From Citricoccus alkalitolerans (GTDB lineage: Bacteria; Actinomycetota; Actinomycetes; Actinomycetales; Micrococcaceae): a stretch of DNA of 64,000 nucleotides. Position numbers and translations under genes: made by a program. This document shows, one piece after another, positions 40,928-48,619 of this stretch (position 1 is the first letter of the stretch; each line of letters starts with the position of its first letter). The notes beneath the pieces were generated by a model that saw only the letters and a program-made list of their open reading frames with translations, searched no databases and was not told where the DNA came from. Where the stretch lies: NCBI RefSeq assembly GCF_039528175.1, contig NZ_BAAALH010000002.1, forward strand, positions 1,302,001 through 1,366,000, given 5' to 3'.

Positions 40928-41811
40928 TGATGGGAACCTTAATCCAATTGGTGGTCGACGGCCTCGCCATGGGCTCTGTCTATGGGGCGATCGCGCTGGC
41001 AATCGTCCTGGTCAACCAGTCCACCGGCATGATCAACTTCGCCCAGGGCGGTATGGCAGTGCTCTCGGCCTACCTCGCGTTCACCTTCCTCGGGCTGGGG
41101 CTGCCCCTGATCGTGGCGATCCTGCTCTCCGTGGCGGCCTCGTTCGTCATCGGGGCGTTGATCGAACGCTTCCTGATGCGCCGCTTCATGGGCGGGGCGG
41201 AGGACACCCAGGTGGTGGTCACGGTCGGCCTGCTGACCCTGCTCACCGGCATCTGCGGGTGGCTCTGGTCCTACAACAACCTGCAGTTCCCCTCCCTGTT
41301 CCCCTCCTCGGCCTTCACCTTCCTGGGTGCCGCGATCAGCTGGCGGTCCCTCGGCACCTTCCTGGTGATCGCCGGCATCATGGTCCTGCTGCAGCTGCTG
41401 TTCCGCCAGACCAAGCTGGGACTGGCCCTGCGGGCCGTGGCGGACAACCGGCAGTCCGCGTCCTTCGCCGGGCTGCCCGTCGGGCGGCTGCTCATGGTCG
41501 GCTGGGGGCTGGCCGCCGCCCTCGGCGCGGTCGCCGGAGCCCTGGTGGCACCGCGGCTCTCATTGACCCCGGGCATGCTGGACACCACCCTCGTGTACGC
41601 GCTGGCCGCCGTCATCCTGGGCGGGATCACCAGCCCCGTCGGAGTGGTCGTCGCGGCCTGGCTGATCGGCGTCCTGGAGAACCTGGCCGCCGTCTACGTC
41701 CCGATCATCGGCCATGACCTGAAGATCGCGGTGCCGTTCATCCTGCTCTTCGTGGTCCTCCTACTGCGGCCGCAGGGCCTGTTCGGACGCAAGACCGTGG
41801 TGCGAGTCTGA
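40927..41811 (+). CDS. livH: branched-chain amino acid/amide-type ABC importer, permease (LivH family)
   Basis: A 294-residue membrane permease with about eight helices. Seen: LVVDGLAMGSVYGAIALAIVLVNQSTGMINFAQGGMAVLSAYLAF at the N-terminus, the LivH hallmark, and the EAA-like cytoplasmic loop LGLALRAVADNRQSASFAGLPVGRLLMVGWGLAAALG near residues 158-194. The start overlaps the livF stop by one base (TGATG), and the livM start overlaps its stop in the same way. Confidence 0.94.
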   Translation: MMGTLIQLVVDGLAMGSVYGAIALAIVLVNQSTGMINFAQGGMAVLSAYLAFTFLGLGLPLIVAILLSVAASFVIGALIERFLMRRFMGGAEDTQVVVTVGLLTLLTGICGWLWSYNNLQFPSLFPSSAFTFLGAAISWRSLGTFLVIAGIMVLLQLLFRQTKLGLALRAVADNRQSASFAGLPVGRLLMVGWGLAAALGAVAGALVAPRLSLTPGMLDTTLVYALAAVILGGITSPVGVVVAAWLIGVLENLAAVYVPIIGHDLKIAVPFILLFVVLLLRPQGLFGRKTVVRV

Positions 41812-42890
41812 TGGGCACGCAGAAGACCGGACTGCTCCGGACGCCGTGGTTCCAGCTCGCCCTCGCCCTGGTGGTCGTGGTGCTGCTCGTGGTGGCCCCC
41901 TTGCTGCTGCCGATCCCCGTCAACCAGACGCTGGCGCGGATCGGTGTCTTCGCCGTCGCCGTGCTCGGCCTGAACGTCATCATGGGCTACACGGGCCAGG
42001 TGTCCCTGGGTCAGATCTTCTTCCTGGGCCTCGGCGCCTACGTCACCGCCTACGGGGTGGAGAACGGCTGGAACATCGCCCTGGTGTTCCTCGCCGCCGT
42101 CGTCATCCCCGGCGTGGTCGGACTGATCGTGGCCCTGGCGGCCGCGCGGCTCGGGGGGCTGGCGATCGCCATGGTGACGATCGCCCTGCCGATCATCGGC
42201 GTCCCCCTGGCCAAGCGGCTCAGCGATGTCACCGGCGGCTCCCAGGGCATCTCCGCCCGGTTCTCCTCCGCGCCGGACTGGACCGGCCTGGCCAACGACC
42301 AGTGGCAGTACTACCTCGTGCTGGCCATCGGTGGACTCTCCTTCCTGCTGGTCTCCAATCTGGTCCGCGGCAAGTACGGCCGGGCCTTCCGGATCGTCAA
42401 GGAGAACGAGGCCGTGGCCGGGGCCATGGGCATCTCGCCCTACCGGTACAAGGTCCTCGCCTTCACCATCGCCTCTATGGTCGGCGGTGTCAGCGGGTTC
42501 CTCTACATGGTGGTCATCCAGTACACGTCTCCCGAGACCTTGGCCTTCCACCACTCGATCAGCCTCCTGGCCGCCATGGTGGTCGGCGGCGCCGGCAGCA
42601 TCGTCGGCTCGCTGATCGGTGGCGTCTACTACGTACTGGTCCCCAACTTCACCAACGAGGTGGCCCCCACCCTCACCTCCCTCATCCAGGGTGCGATCCT
42701 GCTGCTCGTGCTCTTCGTCCTGCCCGGCGGCATCGCCAGACTGCCCCGGGTGCTGCGCCGCTGGACCCGCCGCTCATCACGCTCGGGACCGCCGCCTTCG
42801 TCATCATCCGACCCGTCACCCAGTACCCCACTCAACACTCCACCCAACACCTCTCCCAGCACCGCCCCAGCAAAGGAAGACTCGCCATGA
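41811..42890 (+). CDS. livM: branched-chain amino acid/amide-type ABC importer, permease (LivM family)
   Basis: A 359-residue permease. Seen: VAVLGLNVIMGYTGQVSLGQIFFLGLGAYVTAY, the LivM hallmark, the cytoplasmic EAA-like loop KYGRAFRIVKENEAVAGAMGISPYRYKVLAFTIASMVGGVSGF, and a C-terminal Ser/Thr/Pro-rich tail of about 45 residues that is longer than usual and probably disordered. The tail coding region overlaps the binding-protein start by 4 bases (ATGA). Confidence 0.93.
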   Translation: MGTQKTGLLRTPWFQLALALVVVVLLVVAPLLLPIPVNQTLARIGVFAVAVLGLNVIMGYTGQVSLGQIFFLGLGAYVTAYGVENGWNIALVFLAAVVIPGVVGLIVALAAARLGGLAIAMVTIALPIIGVPLAKRLSDVTGGSQGISARFSSAPDWTGLANDQWQYYLVLAIGGLSFLLVSNLVRGKYGRAFRIVKENEAVAGAMGISPYRYKVLAFTIASMVGGVSGFLYMVVIQYTSPETLAFHHSISLLAAMVVGGAGSIVGSLIGGVYYVLVPNFTNEVAPTLTSLIQGAILLLVLFVLPGGIARLPRVLRRWTRRSSRSGPPPSSSSDPSPSTPLNTPPNTSPSTAPAKEDSP

Positions 42891-44152
42891 TCCTGAAGAA
42901 GAAGGTCCTCAGTGCCGTTGCCATGGGCGCCGTCGCCGCCATGGCCCTGTCCGGATGCGGCCGTTCCGACGGCGGCGGATCGGACGGCGGTGGAGACGGC
43001 GGCGGCGCGGCAGCCAGCCCGGGCATCACGGACGAGGCCATCACCCTCGGCGTCACCACCCCGCTCAGCGGCGGAACGGCCGGTCCGGGCACCTGCACGG
43101 TCGCCGGCCTGGCCGCCTACATGGGCGCAGCCAACGAGGACGGTGGTATCGAATTCGGCGACGGCAAGACCCGCACCGTGGAGATCGAGGCGTTCGACGA
43201 CGCCTACGATCCGCAGAAGGCCCTGTCCAACTTCCAGCAGAACCAGGGCAGCATCTTCGCCTTCACCTCCGGACTCGGCACTCCCACCAACCGGGCCTAC
43301 CGCGAGGCCGCCACCGATTCCGAAGTCCCCCAGGTGCTCGTCCAGACCGGTGACCCGATCTTCAGCGACCAGACCGAGAGCCCCTGGCAATTGGGCTTCG
43401 TGCCGATCTACCAGAACGAGGGCGAGGCCTTCGGTGAGCTGCTGGCCGGTTCCGACGAGGACCTGACCGTCGCCATCCTGTCCCAGAACGACGACTACGG
43501 CGAAGGCTACGTCGAGGGCTTCAAGGAGGCCATCTCAGGTTCAGACAACATCGAGATCGTCTCGGAACTGACCTACGAGGCCACGGACACCTCGGTCGAT
43601 GCCCAGCTCACCGAACTCGCCGGGACGGGGGCGGACGTCTTCTTCAACGCCATGTCCATCACCCCGCTCGTCATCTCCTCGATCGAGAAGACCCGCGAGC
43701 TGGGCTGGTCCCCGAGCTGGTTCCTTCCGTCCAACACCTCCAGCCCGGTCGCCATTCTCGAGCCGGCCGCCGCTGACGTCGAGGACGGCTTCTACTCGGT
43801 GTCCTTCGCGAAGGCCCCGCAGAGCCCGGCCTTCGCCGAAGACGAGGACGTGGTGGCCTTCCTGGAGAACCTCGAGCAGTACGCCGCCGAGTACACGACC
43901 ACGCCGGACTTCCCGCACTGCATGTGGAGCTACATGGTCGGGGCCACCCTGGAGGAGGCCTTCAAGGGCATGACCGAGCCGACGCGGGAGAACTTCATGG
44001 AGGCCCTGCGCGGCATCGAGGACCTGCAGGCCCCGCTGATGCTTGAGGGCACCTCGGTCAACACCACCGAGGACGGCCAGCCGGCCGTGTCCACCGTGGT
44101 GGTCCAGAAGTACAACGGGCAGGGCTACGAGACCGCGGAGTCCTTCGACTAG
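42887..44152 (+). CDS. livK: ABC importer substrate-binding lipoprotein (LivJ/LivK family)
   Basis: A 421-residue extracellular binding protein. The N-terminus KKKVLSAVAMGAVAAMALSGC is a lipoprotein signal with Cys near residue 24, followed by a Gly/Asp linker. The mature part has the type I periplasmic binding fold: ITLGVTTPLSGGTAGPG, AYMGAANEDGGI, TVEIEAFDDAYDPQKALSNFQQ, and AILSQNDDYGEGYVEGFKEAI. Three cysteines outside the lipobox are unusual but not unknown. AAAGGAAGA precedes the ATG. It is last in the operon, before a strong hairpin. The ligand is not identifiable from sequence. Confidence 0.93.
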   Translation: MILKKKVLSAVAMGAVAAMALSGCGRSDGGGSDGGGDGGGAAASPGITDEAITLGVTTPLSGGTAGPGTCTVAGLAAYMGAANEDGGIEFGDGKTRTVEIEAFDDAYDPQKALSNFQQNQGSIFAFTSGLGTPTNRAYREAATDSEVPQVLVQTGDPIFSDQTESPWQLGFVPIYQNEGEAFGELLAGSDEDLTVAILSQNDDYGEGYVEGFKEAISGSDNIEIVSELTYEATDTSVDAQLTELAGTGADVFFNAMSITPLVISSIEKTRELGWSPSWFLPSNTSSPVAILEPAAADVEDGFYSVSFAKAPQSPAFAEDEDVVAFLENLEQYAAEYTTTPDFPHCMWSYMVGATLEEAFKGMTEPTRENFMEALRGIEDLQAPLMLEGTSVNTTEDGQPAVSTVVVQKYNGQGYETAESFD

Positions 44153-44196
44153 GCCCGTCTCGCGCCGAAGCCGCCCCGCACCGCAACCCCTCCCTC

Positions 44197-44232
44197 GCTG
44201 GCCCGGCCGGTCCCATGACCGGCCGGGCCAGC
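44197..44232 (+). terminator. perfect 16-bp hairpin after ABC importer operon
   Basis: A perfect 16-bp stem starting GCTGGCCCGG, with a 4-base loop CCAT, lies 45 bases after the livK stop. It is the most stable hairpin in the window. No T-run follows, as is common in high-GC actinobacteria. Confidence 0.75.
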
Positions 44233-44274
44233 GCGCTCCGGTAGCGTGGCCCCCAGTCCAGCGAAAGGCGAGCC

Positions 44275-45579
44275 ATGTCCGTACCCGAGGGCCGGCGTCG
44301 CCGATTCAGGGGTTTCCGCGGCGGGCCGCTGGAACAGGCCTTTCAGATCTATGCGCCCTCCGCCGTCTACGCGGTGGGCCTCGGCGCGATCATGCCAGCC
44401 ATGGCCCCCGCCGCCACGGCGTTCGGTGCCTCGCTGGCGCTGGCGGCCGCCTCGGTCACCCTCGTCAGCATCGGCTCCCTCGTCGCCAACGCGCCCGCGG
44501 CCTGGCTAGCCTCCCGTGCCGGCGAACGCATGACGATCATCGTCTCCGCCTGGGTGGGATCAGCCGGCGCCCTGGTGACCTGGGCCGCCGTGGCCGGATG
44601 GCTCCCGGTGGCGGATCACACCGGGCTCGGCCTGCTGCTCGCCGGCCTGGTGATCGTGGGCATGGCCGGTGCCGGATTCAACCTCGCCCGGCAGTCCTAC
44701 CTCGCGGTGGCCGTCCCGGGCAGCCACCGGGCCCGGGCTATGTCCACCCTCGGAGGCACCATCCGCATCGGGATGTTCGCCGGTCCCTTCCTCGGGGCCG
44801 GATTACAGGCCGTCATGGGCCTGCAGGGGGCCTTTGTGGTGGCCACAGCGGCCATGGCGCTCGCCGCCGGCATGAGCTTCACCATCAAGGACCTCCCCGT
44901 ACCGGAAACGTCGCCGGCCGGCAGCTCCCAGCCCGCCTCACGCATCGATTCAGCCACCGCCGGGCCGGGCCCCCGGCCCACCATGCGGGGGTTGGCACGC
45001 CGGCACCGCAGGGTGCTGTTGACGGCCGGCATCGGCGTGCTGTGCCTGGCCGCGGCACGGGCCAGCCGCTCCGCCGTGATCCCGCTGTGGGCCACGGAAT
45101 TGGGGCTGAGCCCCGCGGCCGCCTCGGCCGTCTACGGGCTGACAGGGCTGGCCGACCTGGTGATGTTCTACCCCTCGGGGTTCCTGATGGACCGCCGGGG
45201 ACGCCGCGTGGTGGCCGTGTTCTGCATGGCCGGACTGGCCCTGGGCACGGCACTGGTGCCGTTGACCGGATCTCCCTGGTGGTTCGTCGCGGTGGCCGTG
45301 GTGGTGGGCCTGGGCAACGGCTTCGGCTCCGGGATCGTGATGACGCTCGGCGCCGACTACTCGCCGCCCGAGGGCCGGCCCCAGTTCCTGGCACTGTGGC
45401 GGCAACTGTCCGATGTCGGCATGCTCACCGGGCCGGCGGTGCTCTCCGCCGTCACGGGGCTGGCCGGATTGGCCTTCGGAATCTGGGCCGTGGCGGCGAT
45501 CGCGGCGGCCGGTGCCGTCATCTTCGCCCGCTCGCTTCCCAAGGGGCCCGGTTCGGTGGCGGACCTGGTGGTCCGCTAA
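44275..45579 (+). CDS. MFS transporter
   Basis: A 434-residue, twelve-helix major facilitator. Seen: VYAVGLGAIMPAMAPAATAFG in helix 1, WLASRAGERMTIIVSAWVG in place of the classical loop 2-3 motif, AGAGFNLARQSYLAVAVPGSHRARAMSTLGGTIRIGMFAGPFLGAGL around helices 4-5, and FLMDRRGRRVVAV between helices 8 and 9. It resembles the multidrug/unknown-substrate MFS branch. GAAAGGCGA lies 6 bases before the ATG, and TAGCGT at 44243-44248 could be its -10 box. It converges with the PAP2 gene, 6 bases between stops. Confidence 0.9.
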   Translation: MSVPEGRRRRFRGFRGGPLEQAFQIYAPSAVYAVGLGAIMPAMAPAATAFGASLALAAASVTLVSIGSLVANAPAAWLASRAGERMTIIVSAWVGSAGALVTWAAVAGWLPVADHTGLGLLLAGLVIVGMAGAGFNLARQSYLAVAVPGSHRARAMSTLGGTIRIGMFAGPFLGAGLQAVMGLQGAFVVATAAMALAAGMSFTIKDLPVPETSPAGSSQPASRIDSATAGPGPRPTMRGLARRHRRVLLTAGIGVLCLAAARASRSAVIPLWATELGLSPAAASAVYGLTGLADLVMFYPSGFLMDRRGRRVVAVFCMAGLALGTALVPLTGSPWWFVAVAVVVGLGNGFGSGIVMTLGADYSPPEGRPQFLALWRQLSDVGMLTGPAVLSAVTGLAGLAFGIWAVAAIAAAGAVIFARSLPKGPGSVADLVVR

Positions 45580-45585
45580 TTGCTG

Positions 45586-46584
45586 CTAGTCGTGTGGAAC
45601 GGCCAGCCGGCGTCCGGACTGCCAGCGGAAGAAGCCGGAGAGCGCTGCGAAGACCAGCAGCCCCGGACCGGTGGCGAGCAGCACGCCGTAGAGGAAGTGC
45701 CAGCCGGAATACCAGTCCGCTTCGGCTGTCAGGGCCGCGGTGCCCCCGGCCGCCTCGAAGCCCCACCAGGCGCCCAACAGCATCGCGGCACCGGCGACCC
45801 AGAGAGCCACATCCCAGAGGGGGTGCCCGCCGGAATGCGGATGCCGGGCCGTCCGCGTGCCGCGGATGTTCCAGTCGGCACCGGTCCGCAGGATGACGTA
45901 GCCGGCCACCAGCCCCCAGAACGCGGCCACCAGGTACGCTGCCACCATGTCCGCGGGGCGGTGCCACGTCTCGATGAAGGTCCCCGCCCCCACCGCTGTG
46001 GCGAACACGGCGCCCACGGTGGCGGTCAGCGGCCGCCAGCGCGGGGCGACCATGAGGAACACCGCCACCACGGCGGCCGCGGCGAACGTCGTGTGGCCGG
46101 ACGGCAGCGAATTGCCGGTGTAGTACGGCACCCCGTTGTCCAGGTCAGGGCGCACCAGCACCCAGTTCTTCAGCAGTTGCGTGGTCAGGTTCGCCGCCCC
46201 GAACGCCATCGCCGCCACCAGGGACGCGAACCAGCGTCGCCGGTAGACCGTCAACACCAGGAACACCCCGACGCCGGCCACGCCCACGATCTCCGGCAGC
46301 CGGTTGAGCACGGTGAGGGTGGAGCCCCGCAGCCCCTCGAGCCGATGTGTGGCCGCTTCCAGGGACATGAACTCGGCCAGTTGGCCGGTCTGCGTGGTCA
46401 CGAAGACGCGGTACACCAGCAGCAGCAGGGCCGCGGTCACCGCTGCGGCCACTACCCAGGCCCATGTGCTGCGGGCCGGCCGCAGCAGCACGGTGGCCCG
46501 GGATGCCCGGTCGGCACGAGCGGTGCGAGCGCGCCGGCTGGGGCCGGTGCCGGGACCCGCGGGGTCGGAGGCAGCAGGGGACAT
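45586..46584 (-). CDS. phosphatase PAP2 family membrane protein
   Basis: A 332-residue membrane phosphatase of the lipid phosphatase (PAP2) type. The three-part active site is seen in order: KNWVLVRPDLDNG near residue 159, SLPSGHTTFAAAAVVAVFLM near residue 179, and ETWHRPADMVAAYLVAAFWG near residue 226. These give the Lys-Arg-Pro, Ser-Gly-His and Arg-x5-His-like elements, though the last His is replaced in RPADMVAAY. Six helices are expected. A basic N-terminal tail and an extended C-terminal region are present. ATG 46584 is preferred; GTG 46605 and ATG 46593 are in frame upstream. Substrate may be undecaprenyl diphosphate or phosphatidate; unknown. Confidence 0.87.
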   Translation of the reverse strand: MSPAASDPAGPGTGPSRRARTARADRASRATVLLRPARSTWAWVVAAAVTAALLLLVYRVFVTTQTGQLAEFMSLEAATHRLEGLRGSTLTVLNRLPEIVGVAGVGVFLVLTVYRRRWFASLVAAMAFGAANLTTQLLKNWVLVRPDLDNGVPYYTGNSLPSGHTTFAAAAVVAVFLMVAPRWRPLTATVGAVFATAVGAGTFIETWHRPADMVAAYLVAAFWGLVAGYVILRTGADWNIRGTRTARHPHSGGHPLWDVALWVAGAAMLLGAWWGFEAAGGTAALTAEADWYSGWHFLYGVLLATGPGLLVFAALSGFFRWQSGRRLAVPHD

Positions 46585-46731
46585 GCAGGCCATTGTGGTC
46601 CACACGGCTGAGAGGACTCCGAATATCCGGCCGTGGCGGTGATCACGCCGTCCACCTCGGAGTCGAGTGTTCTTCGCCGAATTGTCACCCCGGGGTCAGC
46701 GGATGCTGGACCGTCGGTGTGGGTTCCGGCT

Positions 46732-46737
46732 TACTGT
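46732..46737 (+). promoter_or_regulatory. -10 box (TACTGT), leaderless start of SUKH-like gene
   Basis: TACTGT ends 7 bases before the ATG at 46745. Confidence 0.45.
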
Positions 46738-46744
46738 AGGGGCC

Positions 46745-47347
46745 ATGGCACACCTTGCGGGTCCCACTCCCGAGCTGGCTGCGGTCCGCCAGGCACTGTC
46801 CGTCTTCGGGCCGATGAGCCGCCAGGAACCCCTCGACTGGGCCGGAGAATCGCCCTTGGCTCCCGAACTCGCCCGCTTCTACCGGGAAGTGGGGCCGGAG
46901 TGGATCGAGATCGACACCGCTGGCCTGCCCTTCCTGTTCTTCCCGCTGGAACGGCTCTGGGACGAACAGGCCGGATACCGCTGGAACCCCCGCACCGGCG
47001 CGTTGCTGGTGGACTGGAACGACGAGTGGACGGTGGTGGCCAAGCAGGGCCCCGACCCCTTCATCCTGGACGGGTTGACCGGTAAGGTCCTCACCGCGCC
47101 GGGCGAGGACGGTTGGGAAGACCGGCTCGAGGAGCCCGAGCCCACCTTCGGTTCCGTCGAGGAGATGACGCTGGCCCTCACCGCCACCGGCACCGCCTGG
47201 GCTCGCTGGGACGACCCGTTCGACGAGGACTGGAACCTGCGCCCGGAGACCACGGCCTCCGTGGTCGAGGCCCTGGAGTCCGTCCTCGGCGATCACGCCC
47301 GGGCCGTCACCGTGGCACGCAAGTTCGGCTACTTCGCCGCGGTCTGA
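46745..47347 (+). CDS. SMI1/KNR4 (SUKH)-like protein
   Basis: A 200-residue acidic, Trp-rich cytoplasmic protein. The region LAPELARFYREVGPEWIEIDTAGLPFLFFPLERLWDEQAGYRW resembles the SUKH core, where a short helix ending in a Tyr/Gly turn precedes beta strands. The second half has VDWNDEWTVVAKQGPDPFILD and LTATGTAWARW. SUKH domains often act as immunity proteins against contact-dependent toxins, but no toxin gene lies next to it; house-keeping SUKH proteins also exist. It precedes menC by 31 bases, yet menC has its own promoter. Assignment is from fold-level resemblance only. Confidence 0.72.
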   Translation: MAHLAGPTPELAAVRQALSVFGPMSRQEPLDWAGESPLAPELARFYREVGPEWIEIDTAGLPFLFFPLERLWDEQAGYRWNPRTGALLVDWNDEWTVVAKQGPDPFILDGLTGKVLTAPGEDGWEDRLEEPEPTFGSVEEMTLALTATGTAWARWDDPFDEDWNLRPETTASVVEALESVLGDHARAVTVARKFGYFAAV

Positions 47348-47366
47348 AGGGATCTGCCGGCGTCCA

Positions 47367-47372
47367 TAGACT
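47367..47372 (+). promoter_or_regulatory. -10 box (TAGACT), leaderless start of menC
   Basis: TAGACT ends 6 bases before the GTG at 47379, the same arrangement as at menB and menE. Confidence 0.6.
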
Positions 47373-47378
47373 GGCGGG

Positions 47379-48470
47379 GTGACTGAGCACCGCAACCCCC
47401 AGAACCCCCACGGCTCCCAGAACGGGATCCCGCCCCTGCTGGACGGCACGCGGCTGCCGGAGCTGGACGAGCTCCTGGAGGGCGCCGTCGTCGTGGCCCA
47501 GCCGATGCACACCCGCTTCCGCGGCGTCACCGTCCGCGAGGCCATGCTGCTGCACGGACCGGCCGGCTGGGCCGAGTTCTCCCCGTTCGCGGAGTACGGC
47601 CCGGAGGAGTCCTCGCGTTGGCTGGCCGCTGCGATCGAGGCCGGCTGGCAGGGTTGGCCGGCGCCGGTGCGTGACTCCGTCCCCGTGAACGCGACGGTGC
47701 CCGCGGTGGCCGCGGCCGAGGTCGGGCGGGTGCTGGATTCCTTCGGTGAGGTGCCCGCCGTCAAGGTGAAGGTGGCTGAGTCAGGCCGCACCGGCTCCGA
47801 GGGGGTGGCCGAGGACGTGGCCCGCGTGGCCGAGGTTCGCCGTCTGCGTCCCGGGGCGGCGCTCCGGATCGACGCCAACCAGGGCTGGGACCACGCCACG
47901 GCGCTCACCGCCCTGGAGCAGCTCGCGGAGCTGGGACTCGAGTACGCCGAGCAGCCCGTGGCCGGGATCGAGGGGCTGGCCCGGCTGCGCGAGGCCCTCC
48001 GCGCCGCGGGGACGCCGGTGCGGATCGCGGCCGATGAGTCCGTGCGCAAGGAGACCGATCCACTCGCCGTGGCCCGAGCCGGTGCGGCGGATCTCGTGGT
48101 GGTCAAGGTACAGCCCCTCGGGGGGGTGCGGCGCGCACTGGGAATCGTCGCGTCGGCTGGCCTGGACGCCGTGGTGTCCTCCGCCTTGGACACCTCCGTG
48201 GGAATCGCCGCAGGGGTGGCGCTCGCCGCGAGCCTGCCGTCGCTGCCCTATGCCTGCGGGCTGGGCACCGTGGCCCTGTTCGCAGAGGACGTGGCCATTC
48301 GGCCGTTGCTTCCCCGCGGCGGCCGGCTTGCTTCCGGCGCATCTGGCGCACCGCATCCCCGTCCCGTCCCCGATCCGGTGGCCCTGGCACGATTGCGGGC
48401 GGACGAGAGCCGCCAGCAGTGGTGGCGTCAGCGCCTGGCGCAGGCCCACGGCGTGTTGTCCGCGGCCTGA
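47379..48470 (+). CDS. menC: o-succinylbenzoate synthase
   Basis: An enolase-superfamily dehydratase that forms o-succinylbenzoate in menaquinone synthesis. It is 363 residues. Seen: the Lys pair VPAVKVKVAES near residue 128 (proton acceptor Lys), metal ligands Asp in LRIDANQGW near residue 163, Glu in LEYAEQPVAG near 191 and Asp in IAADESVRK near 217, and the second Lys in VVKVQPLGG near 239. AGVALAASLPSLPYACGLGTVALF closes the barrel. The N-terminal cap domain carries a short Asn/Pro/His lead. Confidence 0.94.
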   Translation: MTEHRNPQNPHGSQNGIPPLLDGTRLPELDELLEGAVVVAQPMHTRFRGVTVREAMLLHGPAGWAEFSPFAEYGPEESSRWLAAAIEAGWQGWPAPVRDSVPVNATVPAVAAAEVGRVLDSFGEVPAVKVKVAESGRTGSEGVAEDVARVAEVRRLRPGAALRIDANQGWDHATALTALEQLAELGLEYAEQPVAGIEGLARLREALRAAGTPVRIAADESVRKETDPLAVARAGAADLVVVKVQPLGGVRRALGIVASAGLDAVVSSALDTSVGIAAGVALAASLPSLPYACGLGTVALFAEDVAIRPLLPRGGRLASGASGAPHPRPVPDPVALARLRADESRQQWWRQRLAQAHGVLSAA

Positions 48471-48506
48471 GCGAGAATTGAGTGGCATGAGAGTGACCTA
48501 AATACA

Positions 48507-48550
48507 CCTCACCCAGTGTTCACCGGGGCGTCACCGGGCGGTGACCGGAC
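48507..48550 (+). promoter_or_regulatory. PHO box: four 11-bp direct repeats upstream of phoX
   Basis: Four adjoining 11-base units: CCTCACCCAGT, GTTCACCGGGG, CGTCACCGGGC and GGTGACCGGAC. The first three share TCACC and the fourth is degenerate. This matches the direct-repeat structure bound by the response regulator PhoP in actinobacteria (consensus unit close to GTTCACC). It lies 70 bases before the PhoX start, so PhoP activation under phosphate limitation is very likely. Confidence 0.75.
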
Positions 48551-48619
48551 GGAGGAATGACGAGGCCAGTCTGTGAAGGCCTTGTGAACGTCACTCGTCG
48601 CCACCTGAAGAGGGAACCC

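Noticed and set aside
44043..45896. Long plus-strand open frame overlapping livK and the MFS gene
   Set aside because: It runs out of phase with both, and its translation is Arg/Gly/Pro-rich noise.
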